Assembly: GCA_016286035.1 (NCBI GenBank)
Contig: JAEERY010000019.1
Coordinates: forward strand, 39,098-103,097
Direction: 5' to 3'
Source: Lachnospiraceae bacterium
GTDB lineage: Bacteria > Bacillota > Clostridia > Lachnospirales > Lachnospiraceae
Length of the DNA: 64,000 nt
Part shown: positions 1 through 9,107 of the stretch, one piece after another
Position numbering within the stretch: the first letter of the stretch is position 1
How the letters are laid out: each line of letters begins with the position of its first letter
The notes under the pieces: generated by a model
What the model saw: the letters and a program-made list of their open reading frames with translations, nothing else
Told to the model about the DNA's origin: nothing
Database searches by the model: none
Translations under genes and position numbers: made by a program

Positions 1-1398
1 TGCCATGGTGTCTCCCATGAGCTCCTGTTCCTTGTTTATCGCTACACGGACATCGTCTGACATGCTAACACATGTATCAGAAAGCTGGCTTATGTCATTT
101 ACGATATCTGCTATCTCAAGAGCTGAATTATTACTCTGCTCTGCAAGTTTCTTAATCTCTTCCGCTACAACAGCAAATCCCTTTCCTGCTTCTCCTGCTC
201 TTGCTGACTCGATAGATGCATTGAGTGCCAGCAGGTTGGTCTGGCTTGAGATATCGGTTATTAGATTTACTGCATCCGTGATCTTTGATACAGCATCATT
301 TGTCTGCGAGATGCTCCTTGAGATATTCTCAACAGCTTCGGTAGTAAGCTTGCTGCTCTCATTCATCTCTCTGATATAATTCACGGCATCATCATTTGCC
401 TTGCTCATAGACTTGGCGCCTTCGCTAAGTACATCTACATTCTGAGATATATCACTTATGATGCTGTCCATGTCTATAACTTTTCCGTTGATATCCTGAA
501 CACTCTCGGCAACTGTATATGCACCGTCTGAGATCTCGGTCATTGCTACACCGATCTGGCCTGTTCCGTCAGCAGTCTGCGCTGAAAGAGCCGCAACCTC
601 ATCTATACCGTTAACAAGCATTGCCGAAGAATCCTTGATATCGCTTATAACACTGCTCAATGAATTCTGCAGTCTGTCGGCAGACTCTATAAGCAGCTTC
701 GTTTCCTTAAGTATTGATTTTGTCGTTACGGGATTTGTAAGGTCACCTTCCGCAATGTTATGGATGTTTTCTGCCACTTCACCAAGAGGACCTACTACCT
801 TCTTTGTTAACAGATAGACCGTTACGCCAAAGACTATGAAAACAAAAAGTGCAGTTGCTAAAACAGCTATCATCAGCTGGTTTTCCTGCTGATGAACGGC
901 TGTTGCTTTCATTCCGGCAAAAGCCATTCCCCATGTACTGCCGTCGGCATTATGTATAGGTGTGTAATATACATAATAGTCGATATCATTTATCTTCACA
1001 TCATCGGATGTATAATCTTCTCCTTTTTGACAGGCTTCCCACACAGCGAAATTCGCCTGGGTTCCTTCTATCCTCTCACCCTGGGCATTGCGGATCGATG
1101 TCACAAATCTGACATTTTCCTTGAACATCGTAAGATCCACATCATGTGTCGCGATGGAATCGATATAATCGGTCTCATATTCGATACCGCCTCTGTTAAT
1201 GATGTCCCACTCATAATAATCTCTCAGACTGTATGAAGCTATCTCAAGGCTTTTGAATATCTGTGTTTCCATCGCCCCGACAAGCTTGATGTAAGATACT
1301 ATGGCAAGTATTATAATAGCTACTCCCATAGGAATAAGTGCCATCATGAGCATCATCTTGCCCATATTCAGTCCATTGGACTTGTTCTTCCCGTTCAT
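1..1398 (-). CDS. Methyl-accepting chemotaxis protein, C-terminus beyond window edge
   Basis: Membrane chemoreceptor that passes ligand signals to CheW/CheA. The visible 466 residues begin MNGKNKSNG with an AAGGAG-type ribosome site just upstream. They show a first membrane segment (about residues 14-37), an extracellular single-Cache-like region (about 40-160, with [13 protein letters not shown] and WGMAFAGM), a second membrane segment (about 172-193), a HAMP region ([19 protein letters not shown]) and the signalling domain with the conserved hairpin [20 protein letters not shown]. The reading frame is open through base 1, so the tail lies outside the window. It is monocistronic here, with its own upstream region. 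The family is certain; the ligand is unknown. Confidence 0.95.
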   Translation of the reverse strand, partial: MNGKNKSNGLNMGKMMLMMALIPMGVAIIILAIVSYIKLVGAMETQIFKSLEIASYSLRDYYEWDIINRGGIEYETDYIDSIATHDVDLTMFKENVRFVTSIRNAQGERIEGTQANFAVWEACQKGEDYTSDDVKINDIDYYVYYTPIHNADGSTWGMAFAGMKATAVHQQENQLMIAVLATALFVFIVFGVTVYLLTKKVVGPLGEVAENIHNIAEGDLTNPVTTKSILKETKLLIESADRLQNSLSSVISDIKDSSAMLVNGIDEVAALSAQTADGTGQIGVAMTEISDGAYTVAESVQDINGKVIDMDSIISDISQNVDVLSEGAKSMSKANDDAVNYIREMNESSKLTTEAVENISRSISQTNDAVSKITDAVNLITDISSQTNLLALNASIESARAGEAGKGFAVVAEEIKKLAEQSNNSALEIADIVNDISQLSDTCVSMSDDVRVAINKEQELMGDTMA

Positions 1399-1435
1399 AA
1401 TTCCCATTCTCCTTCAATGATCTTAAACCAAAACC

Positions 1436-1472
1436 ACTCATTTATTATAGCACTTTTGTGTAATAAATGAGT
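1436..1472. promoter_or_regulatory. Inverted repeat over the candidate promoter of the first chemoreceptor
   Basis: Perfect 11-base arms ACTCATTTATT (1436-1446) and AATAAATGAGT (1462-1472) flank an inner CAC/GTG pair. Read on the minus strand, a TATAAT -10-like hexamer lies inside one arm, about 50 bases from the start codon. It could be an operator overlapping the promoter. It also lies just after feoB and could stop transcription, but it has no T-run. Confidence 0.4.
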
Positions 1473-1503
1473 AAGTAATCGGATAATAAATCCAAAAAAG
1501 AAT

Positions 1504-3840
1504 TTATCGTAAACATATTGTATAGACAATTTGTACAACAGCCGCTCCGGCCCATGCCACGGCACACTGCCATATCACTACGCATGCTGCCCATTTGGTA
1601 CCGAGTTCTCTTTTTATCGCAGCAACTGCCGCAACACAGGGAGTATAAAGCAGAGAGAATACCAGCAATGACGCTGCTGTAGCTGAGGTTATCGCTGTAT
1701 TTACACCGTCTCCGAACAATATCTCAAGTGTTGATACAACACTCTCCTTTGCCATAAATCCGCAGACTAAAGAAGTGCATATCCTCCAGTCCCCGAGTCC
1801 TGCCGGTCTCATTATCGGAACCATCAGTCCGCTCAGTATAGCCAGTATGCTGTCATGAGAATCAGCTACCATGTTGAAATGAATATCAAAGCTTTGTAGC
1901 AGCCATATGACTATGGTCGCTATAAGAATCACCGAGAAAGCCCTCTGCAGAAAATCCCTTGCCTTTTCCCATAAGAGCTGGGAAACATTTTTGGCTGACG
2001 GCATACGGTAATTTGGAAGCTCCATAACAAACGGCACGGCATCACCTTTAAAAAGGGTCTTTCTGTAGAAGAATGCTACGACTATACCTGTAACTATTCC
2101 AAGAAGATACAGTCCTATCATCACAAGTGCCGCATAATCCGGGAAGAATGCATTTACAAAAAACGCATATATCGGGAGCTTTGCCGTACAGCTCATAAAA
2201 GGGGTGAGCAGGATGGTCATCCTTCTGTCCCTTTCACTGGGAAGTGTTCTTGTTGCCATGACTGCGGGTACGGTACAGCCAAACCCGATTAGCATCGGAA
2301 CTATACTTCTACCCGAAAGACCTATCTTTCTTAAGAGCCTGTCCATAACGAAAGCAACTCTGGCTATATATCCGCTGTCCTCCAAAAGAGCCAGAAACAG
2401 AAACAGCGTAACGATTATCGGAAGGAAAGAAAGCACGCTTCCCACTCCCGCAAAGACACCGTCTATGATCAGACTGTGTAAAGTTGCATTGACACCCGCT
2501 GATGAAAGTGTACCGTCAACCAGTGAGGTGAGTGCATCGATCCCCATCTCCAAAAGACTTTGGAGGCCTGCACCGATAACGGCAAACGTAAGCCAGAAAA
2601 CCAGAGCCATTATGATTATAAATGCAGGTATTGCGGTATACTTTCCCGTCAGGATCTTGTCGATTCTCTCACTGCGGGCGCGTTCCTTACTCTCACGCGG
2701 TTTTTTTACAGTCTGCCTTACGACCTTCATGATAAATGAAAATCTCATGTCGGCTATCGCAGCACTCCTGTCCATACCGCATTCGTTTTCCATCTGAATA
2801 ACGATGTGTTCCAGCATCTCAAGCTCATTCTTGTCAAGCCTTAATGCATCTAATATCTCACTGTCTCCCTCTATCACCTTGCTTGCGGCAAATCTTAAGG
2901 GCATATCTATGGCAGATGCATGATCTTCTATTAGATGTGCAACGGCATGTATGCATCTGTGGACCGCACCGCCTTTATCATTCTCATCACAAAAATCCTG
3001 AACAAGAGGTTTTTCCCTGTAATGAGCCACATGTATCGCATGAGATATCAGCTCATCAACACCTTCATTGTTGGATGCTGATATAGGTACTACAGGAACA
3101 CCCAGTATCCTCTCCATCTTATTGATGTTTATGGTACCGCCGTTCTCCCTTACCTCATCCATCATGTTTAACGCTACAACCATCGGGATATCCATCTCGA
3201 TAAGCTGCATCGTCAGATAAAGGTTTCTTTCTATATTGGTCGCATCAAGTATGTTTATGATGCCGGTGGGTTTCTCATTTAAAACAAAGTTTCTGGATAC
3301 TATCTCTTCCGTTGAATACGGAGACATTGAATATATCCCGGGAAGATCTGTCACTCTGGTGTTGGGCTTGTTCCTTATGGGACCGTCCTTGCGGTCAACC
3401 GTAACTCCCGGGAAGTTTCCGACATGCTGATTGGATCCCGTAAGCTGGTTGAAAAGTGTAGTCTTTCCGCTGTTCTGGTTCCCCACAAGAGCAAACGTAA
3501 GAAGGGTCTGTTCTGAAAGAGGTGCTTCATCTTCTTTGGAATGAAACTTTCCTCCTTCACCCAGACCCGGATGTTCTATGAGTTTATATTCTTCTTCGTC
3601 TGTCTCTTCATCTTTATCCATCGGCTCGATCGCTATCTTTTGAGCATCGGCAAGACGGATAGTAAGTTCATAATCGTGTATCTTTAATTCCATGGGATCA
3701 CCCATCGGGGCAAGCTTTACCACTTTTACCCCGATACCGGGTATGACTCCCATATCCAAAAGATGCTGTCTTAATGCGCCTTCACCTCCGACAGAGATTA
3801 TGCGCGCACTCTTTCCTGTCTCTAATTCATTAAGCTGCAT
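1504..3840 (-). CDS. feoB: Ferrous iron transporter, FeoA-FeoB fusion
   Basis: Imports Fe2+ across the cytoplasmic membrane under anaerobic conditions. Residues 1-75 are an SH3-like FeoA domain (MQLNELETGKSARI...). The G domain follows with P-loop GNQNSGKTTLFNQ and DLPG. The membrane part carries the two Gate motifs, including GFGCTVPAVMATRTL and GFMAKESVVSTLE. The start is placed at the Met at 3840: it lies 19 bases after the upstream stop, has a GGAAG/AAGG site, and begins exactly at the FeoA homology. The open frame extends to 3897 but overlaps the upstream gene. It is cotranscribed with the phosphoribosyltransferase gene. FeoA fused to FeoB is a known but less common arrangement. Confidence 0.96.
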   Translation of the reverse strand: MQLNELETGKSARIISVGGEGALRQHLLDMGVIPGIGVKVVKLAPMGDPMELKIHDYELTIRLADAQKIAIEPMDKDEETDEEEYKLIEHPGLGEGGKFHSKEDEAPLSEQTLLTFALVGNQNSGKTTLFNQLTGSNQHVGNFPGVTVDRKDGPIRNKPNTRVTDLPGIYSMSPYSTEEIVSRNFVLNEKPTGIINILDATNIERNLYLTMQLIEMDIPMVVALNMMDEVRENGGTININKMERILGVPVVPISASNNEGVDELISHAIHVAHYREKPLVQDFCDENDKGGAVHRCIHAVAHLIEDHASAIDMPLRFAASKVIEGDSEILDALRLDKNELEMLEHIVIQMENECGMDRSAAIADMRFSFIMKVVRQTVKKPRESKERARSERIDKILTGKYTAIPAFIIIMALVFWLTFAVIGAGLQSLLEMGIDALTSLVDGTLSSAGVNATLHSLIIDGVFAGVGSVLSFLPIIVTLFLFLALLEDSGYIARVAFVMDRLLRKIGLSGRSIVPMLIGFGCTVPAVMATRTLPSERDRRMTILLTPFMSCTAKLPIYAFFVNAFFPDYAALVMIGLYLLGIVTGIVVAFFYRKTLFKGDAVPFVMELPNYRMPSAKNVSQLLWEKARDFLQRAFSVILIATIVIWLLQSFDIHFNMVADSHDSILAILSGLMVPIMRPAGLGDWRICTSLVCGFMAKESVVSTLEILFGDGVNTAITSATAASLLVFSLLYTPCVAAVAAIKRELGTKWAACVVIWQCAVAWAGAAVVQIVYTICLR

Positions 3841-3859
3841 GACCTTTTCTTCCACTACT

Positions 3860-4498
3860 CTATAATGTCGAATATCCGTAACCGTTACAGATCGCATCTA
3901 TCGGTATACCCGCCTTGCACAAAGGACAGTCCTCAAAAGCATAACCTGCGTAATCGGGAAGATCCGATGTCGAATAAAGCGATCTTATAGGTGTATCGTC
4001 TATCTTTGTAGCCACAGAATAGATAGCGGATATTCCGATAGGTGTTCCGCCGTAGAATCTTACGGAACGGAGAGCACTTCTTAAAGTCTCGCCTGTTGTG
4101 GCCGTATCAATGAGCACAAGTACTCTTTTTCCTTTTATCATGTGCTGATTGTTCTCTCTGAACATCATCTGACCGCTTGTATTGTACTCTGTGCTTGTTA
4201 TATATATGGTCTTATGAGCATTCGCAGATATCATTCCCGCCTTGGTAAGCTTGTTCGCAAGATATGCTCCTATAACTTCCATACCGTTTAAGCACAGGAT
4301 GGTATCAATAACATCACTTGCAAGATACATCTCGGCAAGCTCTTCTCCAGTAGCTCTTGCCTCACGCTGTCTTGCCTTCATATCACTCAGATCCATGTAA
4401 TAATTAACGTGTGAATTGGGTGTCACAAAGTGTCCCGGAATATAACGGAGCACTACATCTTTGTTCTTGGAATAGTCGATCTTCTTATAATCCTGCAT
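3860..4498 (-). CDS. Orotate phosphoribosyltransferase-like protein
   Basis: A 212-residue protein with a type I phosphoribosyltransferase fold signature: the PRPP-loop-like VLVLIDTATTGETLRSAL, preceded by a long hydrophobic/beta region. The usual paired acids of the PRPP motif (DD or ED) are reduced to one Asp here, so the substrate is unclear. The C-terminal part contains CPLCKAGIPIDAIC, a CxxC that may bind metal. A GGAGG site lies just upstream of the start. It is the first gene of a two-gene operon with feoAB, suggesting iron-linked expression. A role in pyrimidine salvage is possible but unproven. Confidence 0.7.
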   Translation of the reverse strand: MQDYKKIDYSKNKDVVLRYIPGHFVTPNSHVNYYMDLSDMKARQREARATGEELAEMYLASDVIDTILCLNGMEVIGAYLANKLTKAGMISANAHKTIYITSTEYNTSGQMMFRENNQHMIKGKRVLVLIDTATTGETLRSALRSVRFYGGTPIGISAIYSVATKIDDTPIRSLYSTSDLPDYAGYAFEDCPLCKAGIPIDAICNGYGYSTL

Positions 4499-4509
4499 AC
4501 TGTCCTCCT

Positions 4510-4536
4510 TGTCTAAATCAAACTATTGTTTAGACA
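4510..4536. promoter_or_regulatory. Inverted repeat beside the ribosome site of the feo operon
   Basis: Perfect arms TGTCTAAA (4510-4517) and TTTAGACA (4529-4536), 11 bases apart, end next to the GGAGGACA ribosome site of the phosphoribosyltransferase gene. The position suits a repressor site or an mRNA hairpin. No regulator can be named from sequence. Confidence 0.45.
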
Positions 4537-4568
4537 GCCAAAAACACTGCTGCCACCTACAAATATTT

Positions 4569-4582
4569 TATCACATGTGATA
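4569..4582. promoter_or_regulatory. 14-base perfect palindrome upstream of the feo operon
   Basis: TATCACATGTGATA begins right after the stop codon of the neighbouring sensor gene and lies about 70 bases upstream of the phosphoribosyltransferase start. It is a candidate operator for the iron-uptake operon. Confidence 0.4.
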
Positions 4583-6343
4583 TCACGCCTCAAGTAACAT
4601 CCTTAAGTTGATGCCTATGTTGCTGGCTATGAATCCGCCCATATTGTAAGCCTTGTCATTCAGTTCGCAAAACAGTAAACCGTATGTAGTCCTCTCGTAA
4701 AAAACAGGGAATACAGCAATACTCTCAAGTCTTGACTGAGCAAAGCTCTGTTTTAAAATGTCCTTTGTCTTCTTCCTCTGTCTGTCGGCCGGAGTAAGAT
4801 ATACATCGCCATCCTTTATTATGCATTTTAAGAGGATCTCGTCCGGATAGGTCACCACCTCATATTCCTCTCTGACAACGGGTTCATCAAACATGAACAG
4901 CGATCCGTTCTCTATGCCTTCGAGACCCAGATTCTTTATGTATGTCAGTAAGACCTTCTCTTTATCACCGGCATAATCCATTCCGATGACCAGATGCTCT
5001 CTCATTCTCTTTATATTGCTGAATGATGAGTTTCTCTGTGCGGTATTGGTCTTGCATATTTCCCTTATACATGCATCTCTCATTCGTATAAAAAGATTGT
5101 TTATCATTGAGATAACAGCCGGTGAACCCTTAAGGGCATTGATCGCATACTGCAGCCTGCTCATACAATCTATGAGCTTTTCCGCATCCGTATACTCCAT
5201 GGCTCCGTTAGCAAAGAAGACATCCACCATACGTTCTACATCTTCATAATCCTCATAAGGCATGTACTTATTCTTATATGCCTTAAGTATCTTTGAAATA
5301 AATTCAAAATACAGACGTCTCAGATTGACCGAAGAGCTTTTGATCGATGCCGCTTTGTATCTGTAGAAGCAGTCATCAAACATTCTGTAGATAAAAGCTT
5401 CATTGGCATCGAGCAGTTCCCTGTTGGTATACTGATACATTTCGTAAGGAAGAGACTGTCTTCCGTACAGTCTGGTCTTGACTTTAGCACTCTCGACTTC
5501 CTGTCCGTTCATCATATCGATAAGGATCTGAACAGCCTTTTTTCCAAGCGTTATCTCATCGGCACCCACAGAACTCAGTGAAGGTATCATCTCGCTTGCC
5601 ATCCTTGTATTATCAAATCCGAATACCATGATATCCTCGCCCGGAATAAGCTCCCTGCTCTTCATCACATTGTACAGTCCTACGGCAGCCGTATCGTTCA
5701 CGCAAAAGATCGCTTCCACACCGGGATTGTTGTTAAGTAGCTTTTCAGCCTGCTGTTCCGTGTGTGTGGACATATTTGTGATCTCGTACTGTTCCTCTCT
5801 GAAGGGAAGTCCGTTCTCCTCAAGGCACTTTATGAATATCTCTTTTCTCTTTCCCGCATCAAGGTTTGACTCGACTCCGCCAAGCATACAGATCTTCGTA
5901 AATCCGTTTACGTTTACAAGATAATCTATGGCTTCCTTGATACCCGACTCATTGTCATAGTTTATTGTTATCTGATCTTCAAGCGATGATGTCAGAACAA
6001 CCTTGGGTATATCCTTAAATGAATCAAGAAATTCCTTAAAATCCTTCTCGTCTACTACCCATCCCATTGAGCCGCCAAAGACGATTATCCCGTCAATCTC
6101 ACACTGATAACCGAGGCTGTAAATTCCGTTGAACACCGCATCATACTGCCAGTTGTTCTCGGTCCTCTTTCCTCTGATGAGCACCTCTCCGGGCAGTACG
6201 GCGATATTGATCCCGCCTGTGGGAGGAATCGCATTCCTGATACTCTCGACCAGATCCCTGCAAAATTCATTAGCTATATTTCCGGCTATAACCGCTATCG
6301 TCTTATCCTTGTTCGTATCCTGCATAATCCGTACCGTTAGCAA
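4583..6343 (-). CDS. Cytosolic periplasmic-binding-protein-like sensor with GAF-like tail, no HTH
   Basis: A 586-residue protein with no signal peptide or membrane segment. Residues about 15-305 are a LacI/periplasmic-binding type 1 ligand domain (CMLGGVESNLDAGKR, AIFCVNDTAAVGLYN, IMVFGFDNTRMASEMIPSL), but the LacI helix-turn-helix that normally precedes it is absent. A helical linker (about 306-440) and a GAF-like C-terminal domain (about 440-586) follow. In related clostridial and spirochaete proteins this kind of sensor is joined to a GGDEF domain; none is present here. It begins about 12 bases after the FIST-EAL stop, so the two are cotranscribed. The start is uncertain: TTG at 6343 or ATG at 6325, both with weak ribosome sites. 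Confidence 0.75.
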   Translation of the reverse strand: MLTVRIMQDTNKDKTIAVIAGNIANEFCRDLVESIRNAIPPTGGINIAVLPGEVLIRGKRTENNWQYDAVFNGIYSLGYQCEIDGIIVFGGSMGWVVDEKDFKEFLDSFKDIPKVVLTSSLEDQITINYDNESGIKEAIDYLVNVNGFTKICMLGGVESNLDAGKRKEIFIKCLEENGLPFREEQYEITNMSTHTEQQAEKLLNNNPGVEAIFCVNDTAAVGLYNVMKSRELIPGEDIMVFGFDNTRMASEMIPSLSSVGADEITLGKKAVQILIDMMNGQEVESAKVKTRLYGRQSLPYEMYQYTNRELLDANEAFIYRMFDDCFYRYKAASIKSSSVNLRRLYFEFISKILKAYKNKYMPYEDYEDVERMVDVFFANGAMEYTDAEKLIDCMSRLQYAINALKGSPAVISMINNLFIRMRDACIREICKTNTAQRNSSFSNIKRMREHLVIGMDYAGDKEKVLLTYIKNLGLEGIENGSLFMFDEPVVREEYEVVTYPDEILLKCIIKDGDVYLTPADRQRKKTKDILKQSFAQSRLESIAVFPVFYERTTYGLLFCELNDKAYNMGGFIASNIGINLRMLLEA

Positions 6344-6355
6344 ATCTACCTGTTA

Positions 6356-8953
6356 CTACTCAATAATAAATGTTGATGGCTTAGAGAATAAGAAGCCCTG
6401 CGAATAATCTATTCCGTAACTTACCATCTTGTCCTGTATATCCTCATTCTCAACAAACTCGGCAATGATATTTATCTCTCTTTCGGAAAGCTTCTTCCAG
6501 CCCGAAATGAGCGCTATCAGATTCTCTGCCTCTTTGTTGTCAACACACCTCTTTACGATCGATCCGTCGATCTTAAGATAATCAAAATGTATATCCATTA
6601 CATGCTGCAGGTTTGAGAATCCGCTTCCGAAATCATCGAGAGCTATCTTTCCGCCAAGCTCATGTATCCTGTCAACGAATGCAATGATCGTGGAATAATC
6701 ATCAATGTCCTCATTTTCCAGTATTTCAAACACAAAGTTTTCCGGATGAGGCGCAGTGCCTAAAAAATCATAGATGAACTCTGTCATATCACGATTTCTT
6801 ATGTCACGGATACCTAGATTTATGCTGACGCTCTTGTTAGTCAGATCCCTGAAATGCTCAAACACCTTTCCAACCATGATCTTTGACATGCTGTCATAAA
6901 GCATGCCGAATGAACGCGCTACATCGAGGAATGCATTCGGATAGTACATCCTTCCTTCCTCATCAACGACTCTCATAAGCGATTCATAATGCTCTATGTG
7001 CTGACTGCTGTTGCTGTATATTCCCTGATACTGCGGAACTATCAGATCATTTGCTATCGCATAGTTGATAACGTTAACCATGTGATATTTTTCCCTTATT
7101 ATCACATCGTCCGGTCTGCTGGTCTTAGCGTCACAAACATAGAACTGAATATTCTTTGTCATCATCGTAAGACGTGCATTATTATATACGCTTATCATGT
7201 TTTCAACCGTACAGTTATCTATAACGCAGAAAAGCGGGATGATCGCGATGTATTCATCATTTGTAGCGAACAGTTCCTTCTGCAGTTTTTCCATATCCTT
7301 GGTAAATTCATTAAGATCCACCATATATGAACGCGCACCGATCGCGATATGCCATTTTTCCTCGCTGTATATGTGATATCTTTTGCTTTCCGCAAACTGT
7401 CTGCATTTTTTAACATAGTTGCGATAAGTAAGATCTATGAAATCATCGGAGAATACCGTATTCATGCTCTCAATATCAAGAACACTTATCATGCATATGC
7501 GGTCATATCCCTTAAGCTTTATATCCATGTTCATTGCCGCAACATTCATGATACCGGTATCATTTGAATACAAAAGCTTGCTGGCACATTCATGGATGAA
7601 CTCCTTGACTGTCTCATCGGCATTCTTTCTTGATCCTTCCATGGCCGTAAGATATCCAAGCAGCTCTTCGTTATCCTTCTCAAGCATTTCGGTGTGAAGG
7701 AAAACGTAAGGGTTGAAGGCCTGTGCTTCAGCTTCCTCGCCTAAGGCAGCGACAATAAATGCACAGTTTGCGAAAACATTCTTTTCTCCGTTATGAAATA
7801 TCTCGCCTCCGGTAAGACATCCGCATATATTGGTGTTCTCATAGATCGAGATCTCCCATTTCGCACAGTTTGAATATATATTGGGTCTTGTTATACATGA
7901 GTAGCCGAACAGAGTCTGTGCCTTCTCAAAAGAAGATATCTTGTTAAACATCTTCTGATTATCAGACACTATCTTTCTGTCATGGATAAAAGCTCTCTTT
8001 ATCTTTCTGCCGTTTGATATCTCATGTGTGGCCCTTATCAGCTCACGTTTGCAGGTTGTCGCAACATCCGGATGCTGGCTGTACATATCTGCGTATTTTT
8101 GATCTTCTCTCGAATAGATATCTTCAAGGCTCTTTGATTCATCATATATTACAAGGAAAGGTATATCGCCATTATCGGAATATACATAAGGGAAAACATA
8201 TGCATAATCGGCATGTTTACCGAGTACGCCTCCAACACGCTTGCGATACTCGACCGCAGCATCGTTTCCGTCTACAGACAGGATGCACTCACCGAACGAA
8301 TCGGTGATCGTCATCTCATTTCCCACAACCTCGGCTCCGGTTACATATGACATGATCCCATCAAGGCTCTCACCGTTTATCGATGCGACCAAAAGAGCTT
8401 TATTGGTATAACCGTTTTCGTTAAAGACATAACCTCTATTAACCGAGCGGTCCGTCCTTATATCGGGAACATTTGCCAGGCCTCCCAGCATCTTTACATC
8501 AGGGAATCTCTCATTGCATTTGTCTATAAAGCTCAATATACCCGGAAATGTTGAAGTCACAAACGTGAGTAAGAGTTGAGTATCCTCGCAAAGAACCTCT
8601 TCTTTCACAGACTGACATAACAGATCCGTGGAATAAGGAACTCCCGTTTTTTCATCGTGTGTCGGGATCATTGCTGTTTTGATACTGCCGGATGACATCC
8701 TGGTCACAGATATGATGCACTGATTGTTACTCAGCTTTCCCGCATTGATAGTGCCGGAAGTACTTGTTCCGACTATATGTGCATTGGGAACGAGTTCTTT
8801 AATGAAACGCGCCAGTTCAACAGCCTCGTCACCGAAGTGTATCGCAGTGTGTATTCGTATGAGAATATCTCCTTTTCCCGAATCCAGCATAAGTTGTTCA
8901 AATGTTCCGGAAAGCCTTGAACGTGATATATATTGAATGTTCCATGTGATCAT
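6356..8953 (-). CDS. FIST-domain sensor c-di-GMP phosphodiesterase (EAL)
   Basis: An 865-residue cytosolic protein. The N-terminal half (about 1-380) matches FIST_N/FIST_C sensory domains (AHIVGTSTSGTINAG, VKMLGGLANV). The middle (about 440-600) looks like a degenerate GGDEF without the catalytic motif. The C-terminus (about 610-860) is an EAL domain. EAL residues appear intact: YESLMR for ExLxR, SVSINLG, FEILEN, ALDDFGSG, YLKIDGS, IAEFVEN and SQGFLFSKP. It should therefore hydrolyse c-di-GMP and lower its level, favouring motility. The start has a GAGGAT site. It is the first gene of an operon with the binding-protein-like sensor. The ligand of FIST domains is not established with certainty; small ligands such as amino acids have been proposed. 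Confidence 0.92.
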   Translation of the reverse strand: MITWNIQYISRSRLSGTFEQLMLDSGKGDILIRIHTAIHFGDEAVELARFIKELVPNAHIVGTSTSGTINAGKLSNNQCIISVTRMSSGSIKTAMIPTHDEKTGVPYSTDLLCQSVKEEVLCEDTQLLLTFVTSTFPGILSFIDKCNERFPDVKMLGGLANVPDIRTDRSVNRGYVFNENGYTNKALLVASINGESLDGIMSYVTGAEVVGNEMTITDSFGECILSVDGNDAAVEYRKRVGGVLGKHADYAYVFPYVYSDNGDIPFLVIYDESKSLEDIYSREDQKYADMYSQHPDVATTCKRELIRATHEISNGRKIKRAFIHDRKIVSDNQKMFNKISSFEKAQTLFGYSCITRPNIYSNCAKWEISIYENTNICGCLTGGEIFHNGEKNVFANCAFIVAALGEEAEAQAFNPYVFLHTEMLEKDNEELLGYLTAMEGSRKNADETVKEFIHECASKLLYSNDTGIMNVAAMNMDIKLKGYDRICMISVLDIESMNTVFSDDFIDLTYRNYVKKCRQFAESKRYHIYSEEKWHIAIGARSYMVDLNEFTKDMEKLQKELFATNDEYIAIIPLFCVIDNCTVENMISVYNNARLTMMTKNIQFYVCDAKTSRPDDVIIREKYHMVNVINYAIANDLIVPQYQGIYSNSSQHIEHYESLMRVVDEEGRMYYPNAFLDVARSFGMLYDSMSKIMVGKVFEHFRDLTNKSVSINLGIRDIRNRDMTEFIYDFLGTAPHPENFVFEILENEDIDDYSTIIAFVDRIHELGGKIALDDFGSGFSNLQHVMDIHFDYLKIDGSIVKRCVDNKEAENLIALISGWKKLSEREINIIAEFVENEDIQDKMVSYGIDYSQGFLFSKPSTFIIE

Positions 8954-9061
8954 ATGGTAATCCTCTTGCTATTTTTATGTTGTCAACAAGGTGCTATTTT
9001 AAATATAACATTTTTTACCAAAACATTAAAGTGGATAGGAATACTTTTGTGCAATATAAAC

Positions 9062-9089
9062 AAAAACAGGCCGCCTGTTAGCAGCCTGT
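9062..9089 (-). terminator. Rho-independent terminator of the SH3b gene
   Basis: On the minus strand ACAGGC pairs with GCCTGT (9066-9071 and 9084-9089) and is followed by a run of five T. It lies about 20 bases after the SH3b stop codon. Confidence 0.75.
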
Positions 9090-9107
9090 CATATGTCTTA
9101 ATATATT

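Noticed and set aside
1474..1490. TCCGAT-like sigma-28 -10 near the first chemoreceptor
   Set aside because: No TAAA-like -35 at 15-16 bases; likely chance.
2204..2797. Plus-strand open frame of 197 codons opposite feoB
   Set aside because: Shadow of the strongly conserved FeoB membrane domain; no independent support.
4583..6343. LacI-family transcription factor
   Set aside because: The DNA-binding helix-turn-helix is missing, so it is not called a repressor.
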